A DNA stretch of 64,000 bases from Marsupella aquatica (GCA_973895155.1 OZ316892.1:12028001-12092000), one strand, 5' to 3'; counted from the stretch's first letter, positions 1 to 12,302 are shown. The notes: a model not told the origin generated them from the sequence alone. Numbers and translations: made by a program.

Positions 1-2408
1 GCCACATGCTCTGCTATTTCAGTCCAGTTATCACCATAAAGCTCCAATGCCTCAAGTAGCAACAGAGTTTCTTGATCTGACCAACCACCACCATTAACAT
101 CTGCAGTCTCTGACAACGCATCCATACGGAGAAAATCTGTTCCTGACATGCCGTGCCCAAACTTCCCATCATTGTAGCAATCTGGACAAAGGTCAAAATC
201 TGCCTGCACAAGTCCAAATAGGTTGGCACCATGAAGTAGTTAGCCGTTCAGTTCCAGCCACTGAAGGACCAGTCTTAGAAGATTGACAACTGCTCCAACG
301 CCAGTAGTGTTCACTGATTTTCTCCATCATTCAAGTTTTTCATTAAACAATGCTGAACCATCCTTCGTAAGAGATAATCTGGTGTTAGCTCCTTCGTTTC
401 CGGAAAGTAATTACGAGAACAGATTGAATGTGAAACAGATCCTCGTACTTTGACTACCACCCATGTCATGTTAGTTCAGGTTGGAACCTTGACATGATGT
501 ATTTGTTGTTGACCCCCAGCTTCAATCAGAGGGTAAGTGTTATTGGATTGTTTTGTCAATACTTGGGAATCCAGACTGACATGGTTTGGTGGAACCTTAA
601 GATGTAACTGTGAGCGAGGATGAGAAAGGAAAGAAATTTCACAAGAGTCTCTCTGTTGCAGCCAGAAATTTTCTTAGAGTCGGTACAGCATAATGTATGA
701 AAACTACCGTTTGAAATTCAGAAAGGACGTCTAACAGGAGAAAAATGTATCTCCACACGTTGGCACCCAAAGTTCATTAATTTCCGGTGACAGATGGAAT
801 CAGAATCAAAAGAACTTACAGCAGAAAGGGTCTCATGGATCAAAACTTCCTCTTTCCTGAAATCGTGGAGATGGATAACAACATTAATTTTACCTAAGCC
901 AACAGCATGCCATCCTTCAGCCAATATCTGGTAGATAGTTTGAAACTGACATTGACCTAACCTCAGGTTGTCAATTCGTTTCGGTTGAACATAGAATTAT
1001 CCAGCATCACCTCTGTAAGCTTGTGCCTTCTTAAAAGAGGCACATATAGCGATCATGTGAGTTGTTGTTTACTTTCCTGCTTCAAGAGAAGTAGATTTGT
1101 GGAAAATTTGAGCCTAGCTGAGATTGACTGGATTCAATTTCATTTCTTGGTAGAGTATTTGTTGTGTTGCGTGCAGTGGACTTGATAGTTACACACTCAC
1201 CTGCTTTTGGCAGTGATATCGTCGCTTAGAACAGTCGGCTTGACAAGAGTTGCAATGGTACTCAACGGCAGGAGCTGCCAAAGATTCTTGAACTGAAGCT
1301 TCTGCTAAACTCGATATAGGCAAATTGCTCGCAGGACTAGGGGAAATGGCGAGCGGTTTATGTGCAGGTGCCAGGGCAGGGGCCTCGAAATTGAACAAGT
1401 TGGCCAAAGCTGGTTTCACCGGAGGACTAGCTGACAATGCACCATTACTTGTTTCTTCTAGTCTGCCCGACGGTCCTCTTGATAAAAATGGGGAGAAATC
1501 GGTGATGGCCTGATAATTGATAAGACCCCAGTGATCTAAAAATCCGAATAGACGAACCGCACCACTCACATCACCGGTGAGCAAATCTCTCACATCTTCG
1601 AACTTCAGCAGCTTTTGAGGGTTCTCTCGGTACTTTTTCATTATGCAAGTTCTCTGCTCTATGTACAGTTCCGCCGTCTTCTTGTTGGTGTCCTTCGCCA
1701 CAAAATATTCCGGAAGAGCAGCTCGTTCTAGCTGATGTACTCTCTCCCACTGAAACCAGCCTGCCAAAACCCTCAGAATAATTATAACCAGAAGGACGAG
1801 ATGCATGTCTGAACATTGTATCCTGAGCGACACAACGGGCCCACAGTGGAGTACCACTACAGCAACTCACCGGCGTGACTCGGGACGAGATGCGGTGTTG
1901 CCGACGACTGAGCCTCACAATCTTTGGTCAGAGCCACGGCCAGTCCAGAGGTCTCGGGAGGAGGCTTAGCCCGAAACGGGCTTTCCTGTCCATATGACAC
2001 ATTCTCCACAACAATGGGAACTCTGTTTTGAAGTGCATCGACATCCTTTTCAAATCTCAATCGGGCCGACTCTTCGGGACCTAGCTCCTCATTTTGTCCC
2101 GAGGCGGGTTGCTTGCTGCTGGCACGAGCGTCGCCTGCGGGTGGAAACGATTTCCCTGCCACAATTTTCCTCGGGGGGGCTCCCTCCACAGGCTGCTGCT
2201 CACTACTCGAGGGTTTTGGCAATTCCGCTTCCTCCGATGCCCTCTTCTTACTCGGCGCAGGCGATTCTGGTGGAGTAGTCCGCTTCCGCTTGAGCAAGCC
2301 CATTGCAGCAGGAGCAGGAGCAGCTCCTGCTGCCCCCTCGCCACTCTCTCCCCCTGCGACTGCTGCTGCTTGAGCCGTCGACGATTTTCCTTGTCTCGCC
2401 GGCTTCAC
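1..2408 (-). CDS. SWI3D: SWI/SNF complex subunit SWI3D-like, N-terminal part (3 exons, truncated by window edge)
   Basis: SWI3 proteins are core scaffold subunits of plant SWI/SNF (BAF-type) nucleosome-remodelling complexes in the nucleus. Exons read 2408-1871, 1760-1201 and 203-1, with GT-AG introns of 110 and 997 bp that close in phase. An Ala/Pro/Lys-rich N-terminus with an NLS-like KRKR is followed by a SWIRM domain (about residues 170-265; [12 protein letters not shown], then [10 protein letters not shown]). A ZZ zinc finger follows (about 345-395; [25 protein letters not shown]), then the start of a SANT domain ([20 protein letters not shown]), which runs off the window. The ZZ finger between SWIRM and SANT is what places it with SWI3D rather than SWI3A/B/C. 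The start is the first ATG of the open 5' exon. The C-terminal half lies outside. The frame is intact and a working host gene is likely. Confidence 0.93.
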
Positions 2409-2819
2409 GTTACCACCTGCACATCACCACCATTCCGCACAACACACAAGCATCAATCGCACGCTCTGCCTCAGCACTCCGCTCCTCTCGACACAATCCA
2501 TCATCGAGAAACGCATCAGCCACGCCACGGAATGCCATCCCAAGCCAAGCCGACCAGTCAACAAGAACAATACCATCCATCTTTCTCATTTATGCAGCTT
2601 CCACCATCTCCTCGCCCTCCCAGCAGAGACCCACCGACCTGCGACTACTGACCTCTGCGGCGGGACCATCCGTTTATCCATAAAACTCTACTGAAATCAA
2701 AAATCATCATCAACACAACGCAACACAGGTCTGCTCCGCTCTCCTCGAAGCGCGAGGAGTATCGAGTACACTCGTATAGTGGTACTGCAACATTATTACA
2801 CACACTCACACACACACAC
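2409..2819 (-). promoter_or_regulatory. 5' UTR and proximal promoter region of the SWI3D-like gene
   Basis: This stretch lies directly upstream of the SWI3D start on the minus strand and has no convincing gene of its own. Long frames on the plus strand here are antisense shadows of the Ala/Pro-rich SWI3D exon. It is C/A-rich as read on the plus strand and ends in a CA microsatellite at about 2796-2818. I do not see a clear TATA box. The transcription start cannot be placed from sequence alone. Confidence 0.4.
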
Positions 2820-3105
2820 GGTACTAGCTCCCACCACTCTCCTACAACAATAATATTGTCCCGTAAGCTTTCCTTACAGCATCTCGAACATTAAGCCAAC
2901 ATTATTAGACAGACACACGCGGTGTTAGCTCCCACCACTCTCCTACAACAATATTGTCCCGTAAGCTTTTCTTAGAGCATCTCGAAAATTAAGCCAACAT
3001 TATTACACACACACACACGCGCGGTACTAGCTCCCACACTCTCCTACAACAATATTGTCCCGTAGGCTTTCCTTAGAGCATCTCGAAAATTAAAAATTAA
3101 GCCAG
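2820..3105. repeat. Three tandem copies of a ~102-bp unit with CA microsatellite
   Basis: Copies start near 2820, 2921 and 3023. Each carries the block TAGCTCCCACCACTCTCCT, then CAATATTGTCCCGTA, then a CATCTCGAAAATTAAGCC-like block, and copies are joined by (CA)n tracts. The unit contains AATATT and a short palindromic core. It sits upstream of the SWI3D-like gene, so it may modulate that promoter, but no function is shown. Confidence 0.85.
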
Positions 3106-3300
3106 GATGGACCGAGTAGTTTGTTTTGCTCATCTTGTCTTGTCTTGTCTTATCTTATCTTACTAATCATCAAGCGCATCAACTCTAAAACTAAGCCACG
3201 ATGGACCAAGGGATTTATGTTTTGCCCATCTTACTAATAAAGTGCAACATCTCAAAAATTAAGCCAGGATGGACCGAGGGCTTTGTTTTGCCTTACTAGT
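3106..3300. repeat. Short direct repeats and a TCTTG/TCTTA microsatellite
   Basis: The motif AAGCCAGGATGGACCGAG or a close variant occurs three times (near 3100, 3194 and 3262), each followed by TTTGTTTTGC-like sequence. Between the first two is a pentanucleotide run of TCTTG then TCTTA at about 3133-3163. No gene is visible. Confidence 0.7.
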
Positions 3301-4385
3301 ACAGCTTTGATGAGAAGCTAGAGTTGGGGTCTAGGCTTCTAGAGTGAAGACTCTAGACCATGACTCTAGGGCCCCACCCAAATTTATGTGGATGTAGAGG
3401 ATGGGATATTAACTATGTCAAAATGATGATCTTTGTCATAATGCCATTAACATTCAAAGAGTAGGCATTCAGGCTGGTCCTCATGACTCACACACACATT
3501 GCCTCACTTTACACCCTAAATTGAAATTCACACTAAACTCAAATTCACGGATTGCTTTTGGAACGAAGCCTCAGTTTTGAGGACACCCCAAGTAGTTTTC
3601 CAAGGCAACCAGGCCAACTATAAAATGCTGGTTTTTGGCAGAAGTATGGATCTAGTCTTTGGCAAAGTTGTGTATTATTTGGATAACTTTGGGATCTGTA
3701 TTTAAGCTCAAATATTTCCAGCATGTTGTCTGACTTTCATTCTATTACCTGACAAAGTTTGATGTTTTTCTGAGATCATTTACTCCATTGCCAATGAGTG
3801 CAAACATGGTCAAATTTTATAAACCAATTTCTGATATAGCATGCTCATCCTGGAACATGCTTTATTTTTTTTGTCTTGTAGTGATCTGAAAGTAAATAAA
3901 ATATGAGAGCATAGAAGTGCTGTTATATAAGTAAAGTGTCTGTCAAGAAAAGCACAATGACCAAGAAAAGGTACACTCAGTCAAATGATGCTACGATGTG
4001 TGCACTTAACTCAGGGTGCCTTATGAATGACACTCCTTTCAATAAAAACCATAAACCTAGGAAAGAAAAACATGAGGAGAACTTAAGAGGCTATGCATTC
4101 ATGTTCTTCAACATCATTTCTCTCACTTGTGGTGGTGGAGCCTTTGGTTTCATCTCTAAGAAAACACATACTGTGAAAGGGGGCTGCCAAAATAAGTTCA
4201 AAACACTCTAGAATACCTAAAACTAAAGGGGTCTAAAAATTAATTAAAAATGTATAGAATACAAAGGCTGCCCCTTGATAAGGCAGATTGAAATGAAAAT
4301 ACATGACACAAAAATCTGAATAAGACAAAATCTGAAATGTGCATTCACCATATAGCAGCTTCACAAATTTCTGACTGACATTTTA

Positions 4386-4582
4386 GACTTTTTACTTTTG
4401 TGAAGGACACCTTGAGTAGTTTGGCATGAGTAGCAACTTACCACTTTGTGAGACTTTTTACTTTTGTGAAAAATTCCCTGAGTAGTTTGTGCATGAGCAA
4501 CAACTTACCAGTTTGGGAAGGATGCTTCATTTTTTTAAATGACCCCCTGGGTAGCTTGTCATTGAGCAACAACTTACCAGGA
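4386..4582. repeat. Three tandem ~66-bp repeats
   Basis: Copies begin at about 4386, 4452 and 4527. Shared blocks are ACTTTTTACTTTTGTGAA, then GAGTAGTTTG, then GAGCAACAACTTACCA. The third copy is more diverged. The repeat is open in one frame (4448-4807) only because it lacks stops there. I do not treat it as coding. Confidence 0.75.
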
Positions 4583-5156
4583 TGTAAATTAATGAAATCT
4601 GCTGCACCTTGTCAAGAGCCTGTTTATAGCTCATATTTCAATCAACATTGTAAAGAGTGTTATCGAAGCATTTTTGATGTTTTGTGTCAGTCTACCCTAG
4701 CTTTGGAAATCCATGAGGCCTTCATATATAGCAAACCACTCAGTCCATTTGAGCTTCATATTTTAGGATCTCACTTGTTGGCCAATGCTCACAAACAATA
4801 CGATTAATCCGTGGACCCCCATGTTCATCCAAGGAAAGTGTGTGTGATGAAATGAAATCAATTTTTCAGCAAGGCGATAACCGACGGTTTTGAGTCTCCC
4901 GATGGTCTTGGTGTGTGCTTGTACAAAAGAGAACGCTCAAAAGATAGAGGAGATTTATCAAACGGAAGGTTGAATGTGGAGGAATTGAATGGCGCCCCAA
5001 AAATTAAGTTGCTTTTGTCACAAACATGAATGTGCACATTTGTTATTGTTAATTGTAGGATAATTCTTGTTTGTGGCTGGTTGTGGTGATGTGGCGTAAC
5101 CTCATGGCAGAGAATTTGCAAGAGACCTCTCATGGGTCCGTAAATAGAAAATCTTC

Positions 5157-5471
5157 CTTAGAGCATCTCATTTGGTGGCCAATGCTCCCTGAACAATATA
5201 AATTCTACAGATGTATTGCCCAAAGAGGCTTGGCTGTGTGGTAGCTTACGTGAGTGGAGATTGATAGATCTTGGGTTCAAATGTTGTAACTGAGGCTTCC
5301 CTTTATGTGGGGTTTCACAGATTTCCCATTCAAAAAATTCAAGGTGTATTGATAAGGATTGAGATGACTCTGTTGCAATGGACACGTACCACCTCCAATC
5401 GAGCCTCCAATAGTCCTGTAAACTCCCTTAGAGCATCTCACTTGATGGCTGACGCTCCCAAAACAATATAA
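5157..5471 (+). repeat. Possible tRNA-derived SINE between two diverged direct repeats
   Basis: From about 5229 the sequence TGGCTGTGTGGTAGC resembles a pol III A box. GGGTTCAAATG at about 5273 resembles a B box, about 40 bp downstream, which fits a tRNA-like promoter. The roughly 200-bp body is flanked on both sides by CCTTAGAGCATCTCA-type sequence (5157 and 5408) followed by similar GCTCCC...AACAATATAA. No 3' poly-A or simple-repeat tail is obvious, so SINE status is tentative. It is not a functional tRNA, because no cloverleaf closes. Confidence 0.35.
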
Positions 5472-5539
5472 TAGACGTGCCTTAATTGCCTGGCATTGCA
5501 ATGACCATGATGTTGTGGACACCAGTCACACTCCTGCAC

Positions 5540-5745
5540 TAGTCCTGCACGTTTACCTTTAGCACAAGTGTCCTCTCGTAAAGTGCTAAGTATCAAAAGT
5601 GACTCTTCTCACCTAAAACCAGGGTTTCGATCCCTTTAAGAACAGATTTCAGAATGAATTGTATAACTTTTATCACTCCGAGTGATTTAGAGTCTTGAGC
5701 TCTATGTTGACTTCACTTCTCAATAAAAAAAATCGAATAAACAAA
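5540..5745 (+). repeat. Second possible SINE-like fragment
   Basis: GGTTTCGATCCC near 5624 is a good match to a pol III B box. Upstream TTAGCACAAGTGT is a weak A box. The segment ends in an A-rich tail (CAATAAAAAAAATCG at about 5722), as many plant SINEs do. The A-B spacing is longer than usual, and no target-site duplication was found. Confidence 0.3.
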
Positions 5746-6529
5746 CAACAAAGTAACTGAACTTCTGATTTATGAATTAGAGAAGAAATGAGTAAGGATT
5801 TAGAGACTACAAGCTGCTACTGCCACTCCTTCAGAAAGGATTTGGGCTCAGTATAGACATGAAATCTATCTCATAATTCATCCATCTCACTCTTCAAAAC
5901 ACAAAGGTTAATGATAATGGAATTCTCAATCTGATGAAGCAGAAGCTTTCTGATTGCAAATGAATGATATGATTTAAAATGCCGTCAACATGGTTTGACA
6001 TCAGCGATACACAATTCAGTCAAACTCTAAACCATATTCCAGAATCAAAGCAACGGTACTAACTACTCTGAGAATCAGAATTTACTTCTCATTTATCATT
6101 AACTATTCTTGAATTGGCTAGCGAATCCCGACTCTGCAAGCAAGCCTAGCAGTGAATTCAATACGAGTTTCAGAAATCTGCAACTGAATTCAATCACCAC
6201 AGGAATCTCTTGAATTCAATCTTAACTTCAATCAATATAGCTTTACTTCCATACAAAACACTCACAGCATGCCTTGTTACAATGGAAGGAGGAGAAAACT
6301 ATTCAGAAGACTCAATTCTGAATACAGTATTAACTCTATTTCTCTCTACTTCAAATGAGCATTCTACTCTGTCTTATAAGTGCTGGAATCCTAAAATGGA
6401 GGAGGTAAGAACAGTCGTGCCTTTCCAAGCTTAAAACTAAACAAGGGAGAAGCACAGCATAAGTACTTCAACAAGGGTGGTAGAATACTACTTTACTAGT
6501 AATCTACTTCAAAAACTAAGTGTTGAGCG

Positions 6530-6795
6530 GACGCTGCTAGAAGCGTCGGGAGAGTCTGGACGCTGCTAGAAGCGTCTTAAGTAAAACCAACGGACGCTGC
6601 TCACACTGCTCACAGCGTCAATACTAGGGTGGACGCTGCTCACAGCGTCGTGTGTTGAAGCTGACGCTTTCCACAGCGTCGGTCGAAATCCTCATAGAGT
6701 CTTGGTGGCGGTCGGGCGCTGCCAAAAGCGTCATGAGGAGGTTGGACGCTTCCGCAGCGTCTTGAGTAAAAGAAACGGGTGCTGGTCACAGCGTC
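6530..6795. repeat. Array of eight short hairpins (GACGCT...AGCGTC)
   Basis: Eight units each pair a 6-base arm GACGCT with AGCGTC across a 6-15 base loop, most often GCTAGA or GCTCAC. They lie at 6530-6547, 6559-6576, 6593-6619, 6632-6649, 6663-6680, 6715-6732, 6745-6761 and about 6779-6795. The arms are conserved while the spacers differ. Two units have one arm changed (GGCGCT; GGGTGCT). No coding frame crosses the array. Confidence 0.85.
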
Positions 6796-9064
6796 GGGCA
6801 AAGTACACTAGGAATCGTCAGGAAAGCCGGAGATGTCAAATATTTCTATAAGTGTCCAGAACAAGTAAATGTTGGCCGGAAGGTGTCTAAAGTGTAAGTA
6901 AATCTTGTGATATGCTAAAAATAAACAAGTTTCCAGAAAAAATTGCAGGGACACCCATACCACATGTCCGATTGTCCTAACTTGTAAAGTGCCCGTCGTG
7001 CTGTTGATGAGAATGGAGGTCTGAATAGCAGGCTAATTGTTTTGTGTCTGCCTAGCTTTCTTTCTTAACTGGTGGCTGACAGTTTGGATTTGGAAGCTGC
7101 CATGTAAATATTTGGGAATATGAACTACCAGGGGGCAGGCAATAGCCAATTTGTTTCTCCATCTGGTTTGTCTGGCTGTTTAGTGGGTGAAAAGGAGCAC
7201 TAGTGGGGATGCTCTTATGAGTGTTCCTTTGAATGTTATCGTGGGCCATAACCCCTTGCCATTTGGCCTCAAGATTTGTTCATTTAAATCTCCTTGTGGT
7301 TGGCACGGATTAAGGCCATGATGACTCCTAAACATAACCTATTGAAGACTCACAAGGAGGGTTTGCACTTGGTAACCCATGGTTTACCCTTCATGTATGT
7401 ATTTATGTCTTTGACACACTCAGGGGAAAAACTTTCCTCATAATCATCCCTTGCTTTGTACAAAGAAAATCACACCGTCATTGCTTGATCAAGCTATCAA
7501 ACAACATCAATTTATATGGAGCTATTTATAAATGACAGGAAACAACAATTAAACAGTAACTGAAAACACTTATTGATACCTGCCAGGAAAATGGGTGGTA
7601 AAACATTTTGAGAAATTTTTTTTACTAGTCAACATCTTATTGTTAGCGTCCAGCACTAGCAAGAAGATGCAGTGTTTCTAATTATTTGGAAAATGAGATT
7701 TTAAATAATACATTTTTAGACCATCATTTTTTATGGTACCAATCAAACTGTTTGCTGTTTGTTGCCGCAGTTGCAATACCCAGGGCTTATATGTTCATGG
7801 TCATGGCGCACCCCTTCCTGGGGACCAGGGTTGTGTGTATGTGGCTAAATCATACATACGCTCTATACCCATAAAGGGGTAGGCCGCATTTTTGGCCGCG
7901 TTGATGCAGATACATTAAAGAAGAGCCGAGCTTTTTCATTGGCTGAATTTAGCATGTATTTGCTCTTTGAGTGAAAAACATATGATGGCTCCCATGCAAT
8001 TCAGATGTGAGGAGCCTGTATTTTTTAGAAACTATAGTAGAATCATACATAATTTCTTAAAGAAATAAATTTGAGGCACATTTTGTAATTGTGGCACACC
8101 AAGATGAGAACATCTCTCCAGTACAGTTCCACCCGTCCAGTTCCTCCTCCAATGCTCCTCGAACAGGAAAGGGCGCACCATCTTTACTTTAAGTAGTTTG
8201 TTATTACGTCTTAGATACAGCTCTTGGACAAGGACATTCTCCCCAAAAAAGGTGGATGGGTTAAGCCTAATGTGCTTTCCATTCTGGGACGTGCCTGTCT
8301 CCAAGGCATTAGATAGCTTTAAGACGGAGATATATGGTTTTTCCCCCTAAATTTCTTGTCATTTATTAAAATCAACCTAGAGGCATTTTTAGACCTAGGA
8401 GCGCTGTCAACAAACTGTCCCAGGGTGTTCACAATGGGGGTAGAGGGAGATTGTCCCAAGTAAAGCTATACAACATACAATTCACTTGCTCTCAAGGGAC
8501 TCCCATGCCAGTCCTACTTTCAAGACCTCCTGCTTTATCTCTAAAGGGACTGTTCCCCAATCCACTCCTTGAATTTTCCCTTCCGGCCTTTGCTCTGACC
8601 CCAACACACGGGTCCTGAGAAATAGTTGCCAAGTACAAACAGTATGGCTGTTTCAATTCTACTGGACTGAAGTTATTCACTTGTTGCATGGCCATATATT
8701 ATGTACAGACTGAAGACCTTCAGTGTGTAACGCAGGCATACTTGAGTATTCGAGACCACAAGCTTCGAGCAGGAGCAAAACGTGTGCAAGAGAGTGCACT
8801 TGACAGCCTTGGGAGAAGCTCTGGATGCACGTTGACAGATGTTGGTGCCAATGTAGTTAAACATTAATTTAGTGAATGTTTATGGTAAGGCATAAGACGT
8901 GGATGGTTGGTGCAAGCATAGGCATGGATGTGGTCTAGCAACACTTACAACATGAGAATGTTAACTTGGAAAAAGGGCATATATAGCAGTTGGGAAAGTT
9001 TGGGTATTGAGGCCTGCAAATACTTTTGCGATTCTGACCATGGGTGCAAGCCCAAATTAAAGTG
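6796..9064. other. No recognisable gene
   Basis: AT-rich sequence with only short open frames. A minus-strand frame at 8032-8304 (90 codons) has a protein-like middle (TGGTVLERCSHLGVPQLQNV), but I do not recognise it and cannot extend it with splice sites. It may be a relic of a decayed gene or element. Confidence 0.5.
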
Positions 9065-9069
9065 CTAGC

Positions 9070-9413
9070 TGTTAGATATTGCTCTAGTCTTGTGACTCAT
9101 GAGCTAACTACAGTTAGGCTAACTCGGGTTAGGACTTAGCTAATGTTAGCGGTAGTGCTGTTGTGCATATAGCCAGGGCTGATGCCAGACCCTGGTGGAA
9201 CTTAGGCTCATTGTTACGGAGCTAGTTGAGAGATAGGAAGAGCTTGTGCTGTGGATGCTTGGTATGGCCGGTCAGCCTAGAGTGCAGTAAAGCTCTTGTG
9301 TGTTCCCGTGGACGTAGCCTCATGTGGAGGTGAACCACGTATCTCTCTGTGTCGACTATTGTGCATTGGATGGTTCATGGGCTTGCCGTTGCGAATGTCG
9401 TCTATGCTCAACA
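9070..9413 (+). mobile_element. Solo LTR of a Ty1-copia family (344 bp)
   Basis: It begins TGTTAGATATT and ends CTCAACA (TG...CA). Flanks CTAGC and CTAGT match at 4 of 5 positions and fit a diverged 5-bp target-site duplication. The 3' half has the plant copia-LTR signature GTGTGTTCCCGTGGACG...GAGGTGAACCACGTAT. The same family occurs at 18479-22998 (minus, interrupted) and 34293-34611. No internal retrotransposon sequence adjoins it, so it is a recombined solo LTR. Confidence 0.85.
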
Positions 9414-9548
9414 CTAGTTGGGGTAACGCTGGATACACCAGTCCTATGCCCAACGCAGACCACTGATGCAGACTTGCAGATGGTCTAAAGTGTCAAATAC
9501 TCTGCTTGGCAATAAGGGGCCATCATCACCAGCTATCTTTTGCCATTG

Positions 9549-9678
9549 ACACAAAGTTCATGCTATTAATGCAAATATGCCTGCTGGCTGTCATATTGAA
9601 ATAGAGTAGTGCTAACACAAAGCTGATGCTATTATTGCAAACATGCCTACTAGGTGTCATTTTGAACTAGAGTAGAAC
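9549..9678. repeat. Two tandem ~66-bp repeats
   Basis: Copies start at 9549 and 9615. They share ACACAAAG, TGATGCTATTA-type sequence, GCAAACATGCCT, GTCAT and TAGAGTAG. They look like a simple local duplication in non-coding DNA. Confidence 0.75.
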
Positions 9679-9710
9679 GCTACTTGTAGTGTTCACAATT
9701 TTCCAATTTT

Positions 9711-9885
9711 CAGGGTTTGTTTCTAGTGCCCACATTCAGATTACAATGCCCATCCACAAAACACATTCTCAGGGATTGTCTCTAGTGCCAAATAATACAA
9801 TGCCCATCCACAAAAAACATTCTGAGGGTTTGTCTCTAGTGCCCAGATAATACAATGCTCATCCACAAAACACAACCCTATGACG
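9711..9885. repeat. Three tandem ~54-59-bp repeats
   Basis: Copies start near 9711, 9770 and 9824. The unit reads CAGGGTTTGTCTCTAGTGCC, then ACAATGCCCATCCACAAAA. Copies two and three are most alike. There is no gene in it. Confidence 0.8.
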
Positions 9886-10736
9886 TTTCATATGGTGTTC
9901 AATCCAAATCTGCATGGTTAAACGTCCTTTTAAAGTTTCACATATATATGAACTTTGGCTAAATGCCACGATGCTAAAGAGTCCTTAACCCCAAACCCTA
10001 AACTCTTTCACTGAACTAGAAAAATATATTACCTTTGTTTCCATGTCTGAGCTAACCTAGGGTTGGAATTGATGGCAGAATTAACCCTTATTCTCATTCC
10101 TGTCCTGTCTCCCGCCCAGTGCGCCATATGGTTAACCTCAAGCACATGGTTAAACATATGAATTAGTTTAATTCATGTCCAAAAATAGGGGCAATTTCTC
10201 ACTTAGTTTGAAATGAGGGTAAACAGGTGCTTTCTCATTTTTTCAGGGGCAGGTTCGTTAAAGCCTGATATTTTCTTTCAGTTGTTATTTTCCTGCTGTA
10301 GTTTAAATTTGTGCTTTGGTACAACTTGAGTTTGGACGCAATATATTTGCTAGCACTCTGAACAGTTTGGGTTTGAGTTTGGCAGCAATGCCATCATCTA
10401 GTCCTGTGTTCAAGTATTTATCCTCCAAGCCTTTGGGACATGAGCACCCTGACTAATGGAACAATCCGAATCACCATCTACTTGAATGTAACTGGCCAAC
10501 AGGTTAGTTACTTCTAGGGCAAAGCACCATAACCCCGTGGACTGGAACTTGAAGTGCCAAAGGTCATGGGCTGAACTGCCAGGAGACAATATTGGAGACC
10601 CAAGGGTCAATCATGGTGACAATTTTGTGATCTGGTGGGTGTGAGTATGGCATGGTAGTGATGGGTGACACTGTGCAAGAACGCAAATCACCTCGTTAAG
10701 TATTGAGAGGAATTTGCAAGAGTTCATTAGGTTTTG

Positions 10737-10858
10737 GGTACATTGATTTAAGGTCTATCAGGATCTATCAACAGTAAGGACCATTCAGGGGTCATGTACG
10801 CTGATTTAAGGTCTATCAGGATCTATCAATAGTCAGGACCAGTCAGGGGACGGTCATG
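10737..10858. repeat. Two tandem 58-bp repeats
   Basis: TGATTTAAGGTCTATCAGGA followed by TCTATCAA recurs at about 10744 and 10802. The copies are nearly identical, so this is a recent local duplication. Confidence 0.8.
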
Positions 10859-10982
10859 TATGGTCAGGATCACTCTGTCCCCACAAGTAACACTTATCAT
10901 TTTGGGGGTATGCAAATTGTTTTTAGTTTTGCATAGATACTGGCAAGCGACACATTGTGGCTAGCGCAAAAGCAGAGAGAAA

Positions 10983-11000
10983 AAGTTTTTTCTACTAGTG
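10983..11000 (-). mobile_element. Orphan CACTA-type terminus
   Basis: AAGTTTTTTCTACTAGTG is the form expected for the right end of a CACTA element (its reverse complement starts CACTAGTAGAAAAA, much like the end at 39730). No partner end and no 3-bp duplication partner were found within 4 kb, so this may be a relic or chance. Confidence 0.25.
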
Positions 11001-12302
11001 ATATATTTCATGTAAATTCTGGATGTTCTTGTGGAACTACCTTCCCCTACAAGGATAAAATCTATAGTTACGTGGACCCGCAGAGGAGCTCAATGCTGAC
11101 TTCTAGAAAAGATAGATAGATTGAATCTATGCTCAACGTCTAGAAATTTCCTTGCAGAGTGTCATCAAGCACTCTGTAGCCGGACCTCCACTAGGTCATG
11201 CACGTGAATTAGTTTCTCTTCATATGAAAACATTGCAAGAGTCCACACTTTTAGCTCCAAGATGCTGTCACCAACTTTCTCAGAAATCAGTCTGGTACAA
11301 AGAAATCTTACATCTTAAGGTGGTTGGTTTGCGTACTTTGCCACTTACTTGGCTGCAGCAGAGACAAAGATTGATATCATCATTCCAAAGACAATTCGAA
11401 GTTGGCAGGTCCATTATTCCATTGTAGCATGACCTGAAAATTATGATCAGATGTATTCGCATACTTAACACATAATTTTCTGCTACCATGATAGGCCTAT
11501 AGAGAAAGGCCTCTGGACGAGTACCTACAGAATCAAGATAGCTTCTACGGGACGTTCAATTTGTGTGGCAGCCTCGCCTCCAGGGCAGTGAATGTCAACA
11601 TGATTGTGTCATCGACCCCTAGACATTAAAATATTCTACCGTAAGTCTTTCTTTTTCTCTAAAGTATTGCCTGTTTCTTTCCAGTCCACAATGTTGAATT
11701 GTTGACCCATTCCTAGTGGACCGAAGGTCCTCATGGATTCAGCAGTCAAAGAGTCGGGAAACACGGCTAGTGGACCCCACTTAAGAAACGCGTTGTCTGC
11801 CCAAAGCGACTTAGAAATGGCCCATCTTCCTCTGTGAATTGACCGTGAGCACATATGAGCATTATCAGTAGTGCTTTGTGACGGAGGAGCCCGGGGTTGA
11901 TCAGCTACAGTCCCTAGACTAAAAGCCAGATCCTGAGACCGGCATTGCTGAAGCAGAAAGACGAGGTTGACGTGAGTGACGGATGTGTGTGGGTCAAGAT
12001 TGAGAATCGCTCTCACGGTCAATTCACGGAGGAAGTCGATCAGCGAGTCGAAGAATCCATTTCAGCTCTGCATTGCATAAAAAGTTCATGATTCTGCATC
12101 CTTCCTTGAATTCAACGTGATCTAGCATCTAAAATTTTCTCATCTCGATCCATTGAAAATGATTCGTCTGATTCTAGGGTGCAATTCACCTTGTCAGCAG
12201 CTGAAAGTATCAGATGTGTTTCCATCCTCCGGCTTCTTCTCTCGAGAATCGAGTGCGTCGGCATATCTCAAGTCCTATATCTTCTGTGCTTACCAAATGT
12301 AA
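11001..12302. other. Upstream region of the NB-ARC gene; no clear gene
   Basis: A 128-codon minus-strand frame at 11636-12022 shows no domain I recognise. The stretch probably holds the promoter and leader of the receptor gene that starts at 12303. No TATA box or splice pair stands out. Confidence 0.4.

Larger units (their letters stand above)
3301..6529. other. Non-coding, repeat-bearing intergenic stretch
   Basis: No open frame here has the length, start context or recognisable domain of a gene. The longest frames (about 90-120 codons) are AT-rich and featureless. The stretch holds the tandem repeats and SINE-like sequences listed separately, and a dispersed motif TTAGAGCATCTCA at about 5157 and 5409, with a looser copy at 4762. 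Otherwise I see nothing. Confidence 0.6.

Noticed and set aside
2094-2651. 185-codon plus-strand frame opposite the SWI3D first exon
   Set aside because: It is antisense to a GC-rich coding exon and the 5' UTR, with no domain. The minus-strand frame is supported by SWIRM/ZZ homology and splice sites.
6530-6795. Hairpins as transcription terminators
   Set aside because: There are no flanking U-tracts or genes, and intrinsic terminators are not expected in plant nuclear DNA.
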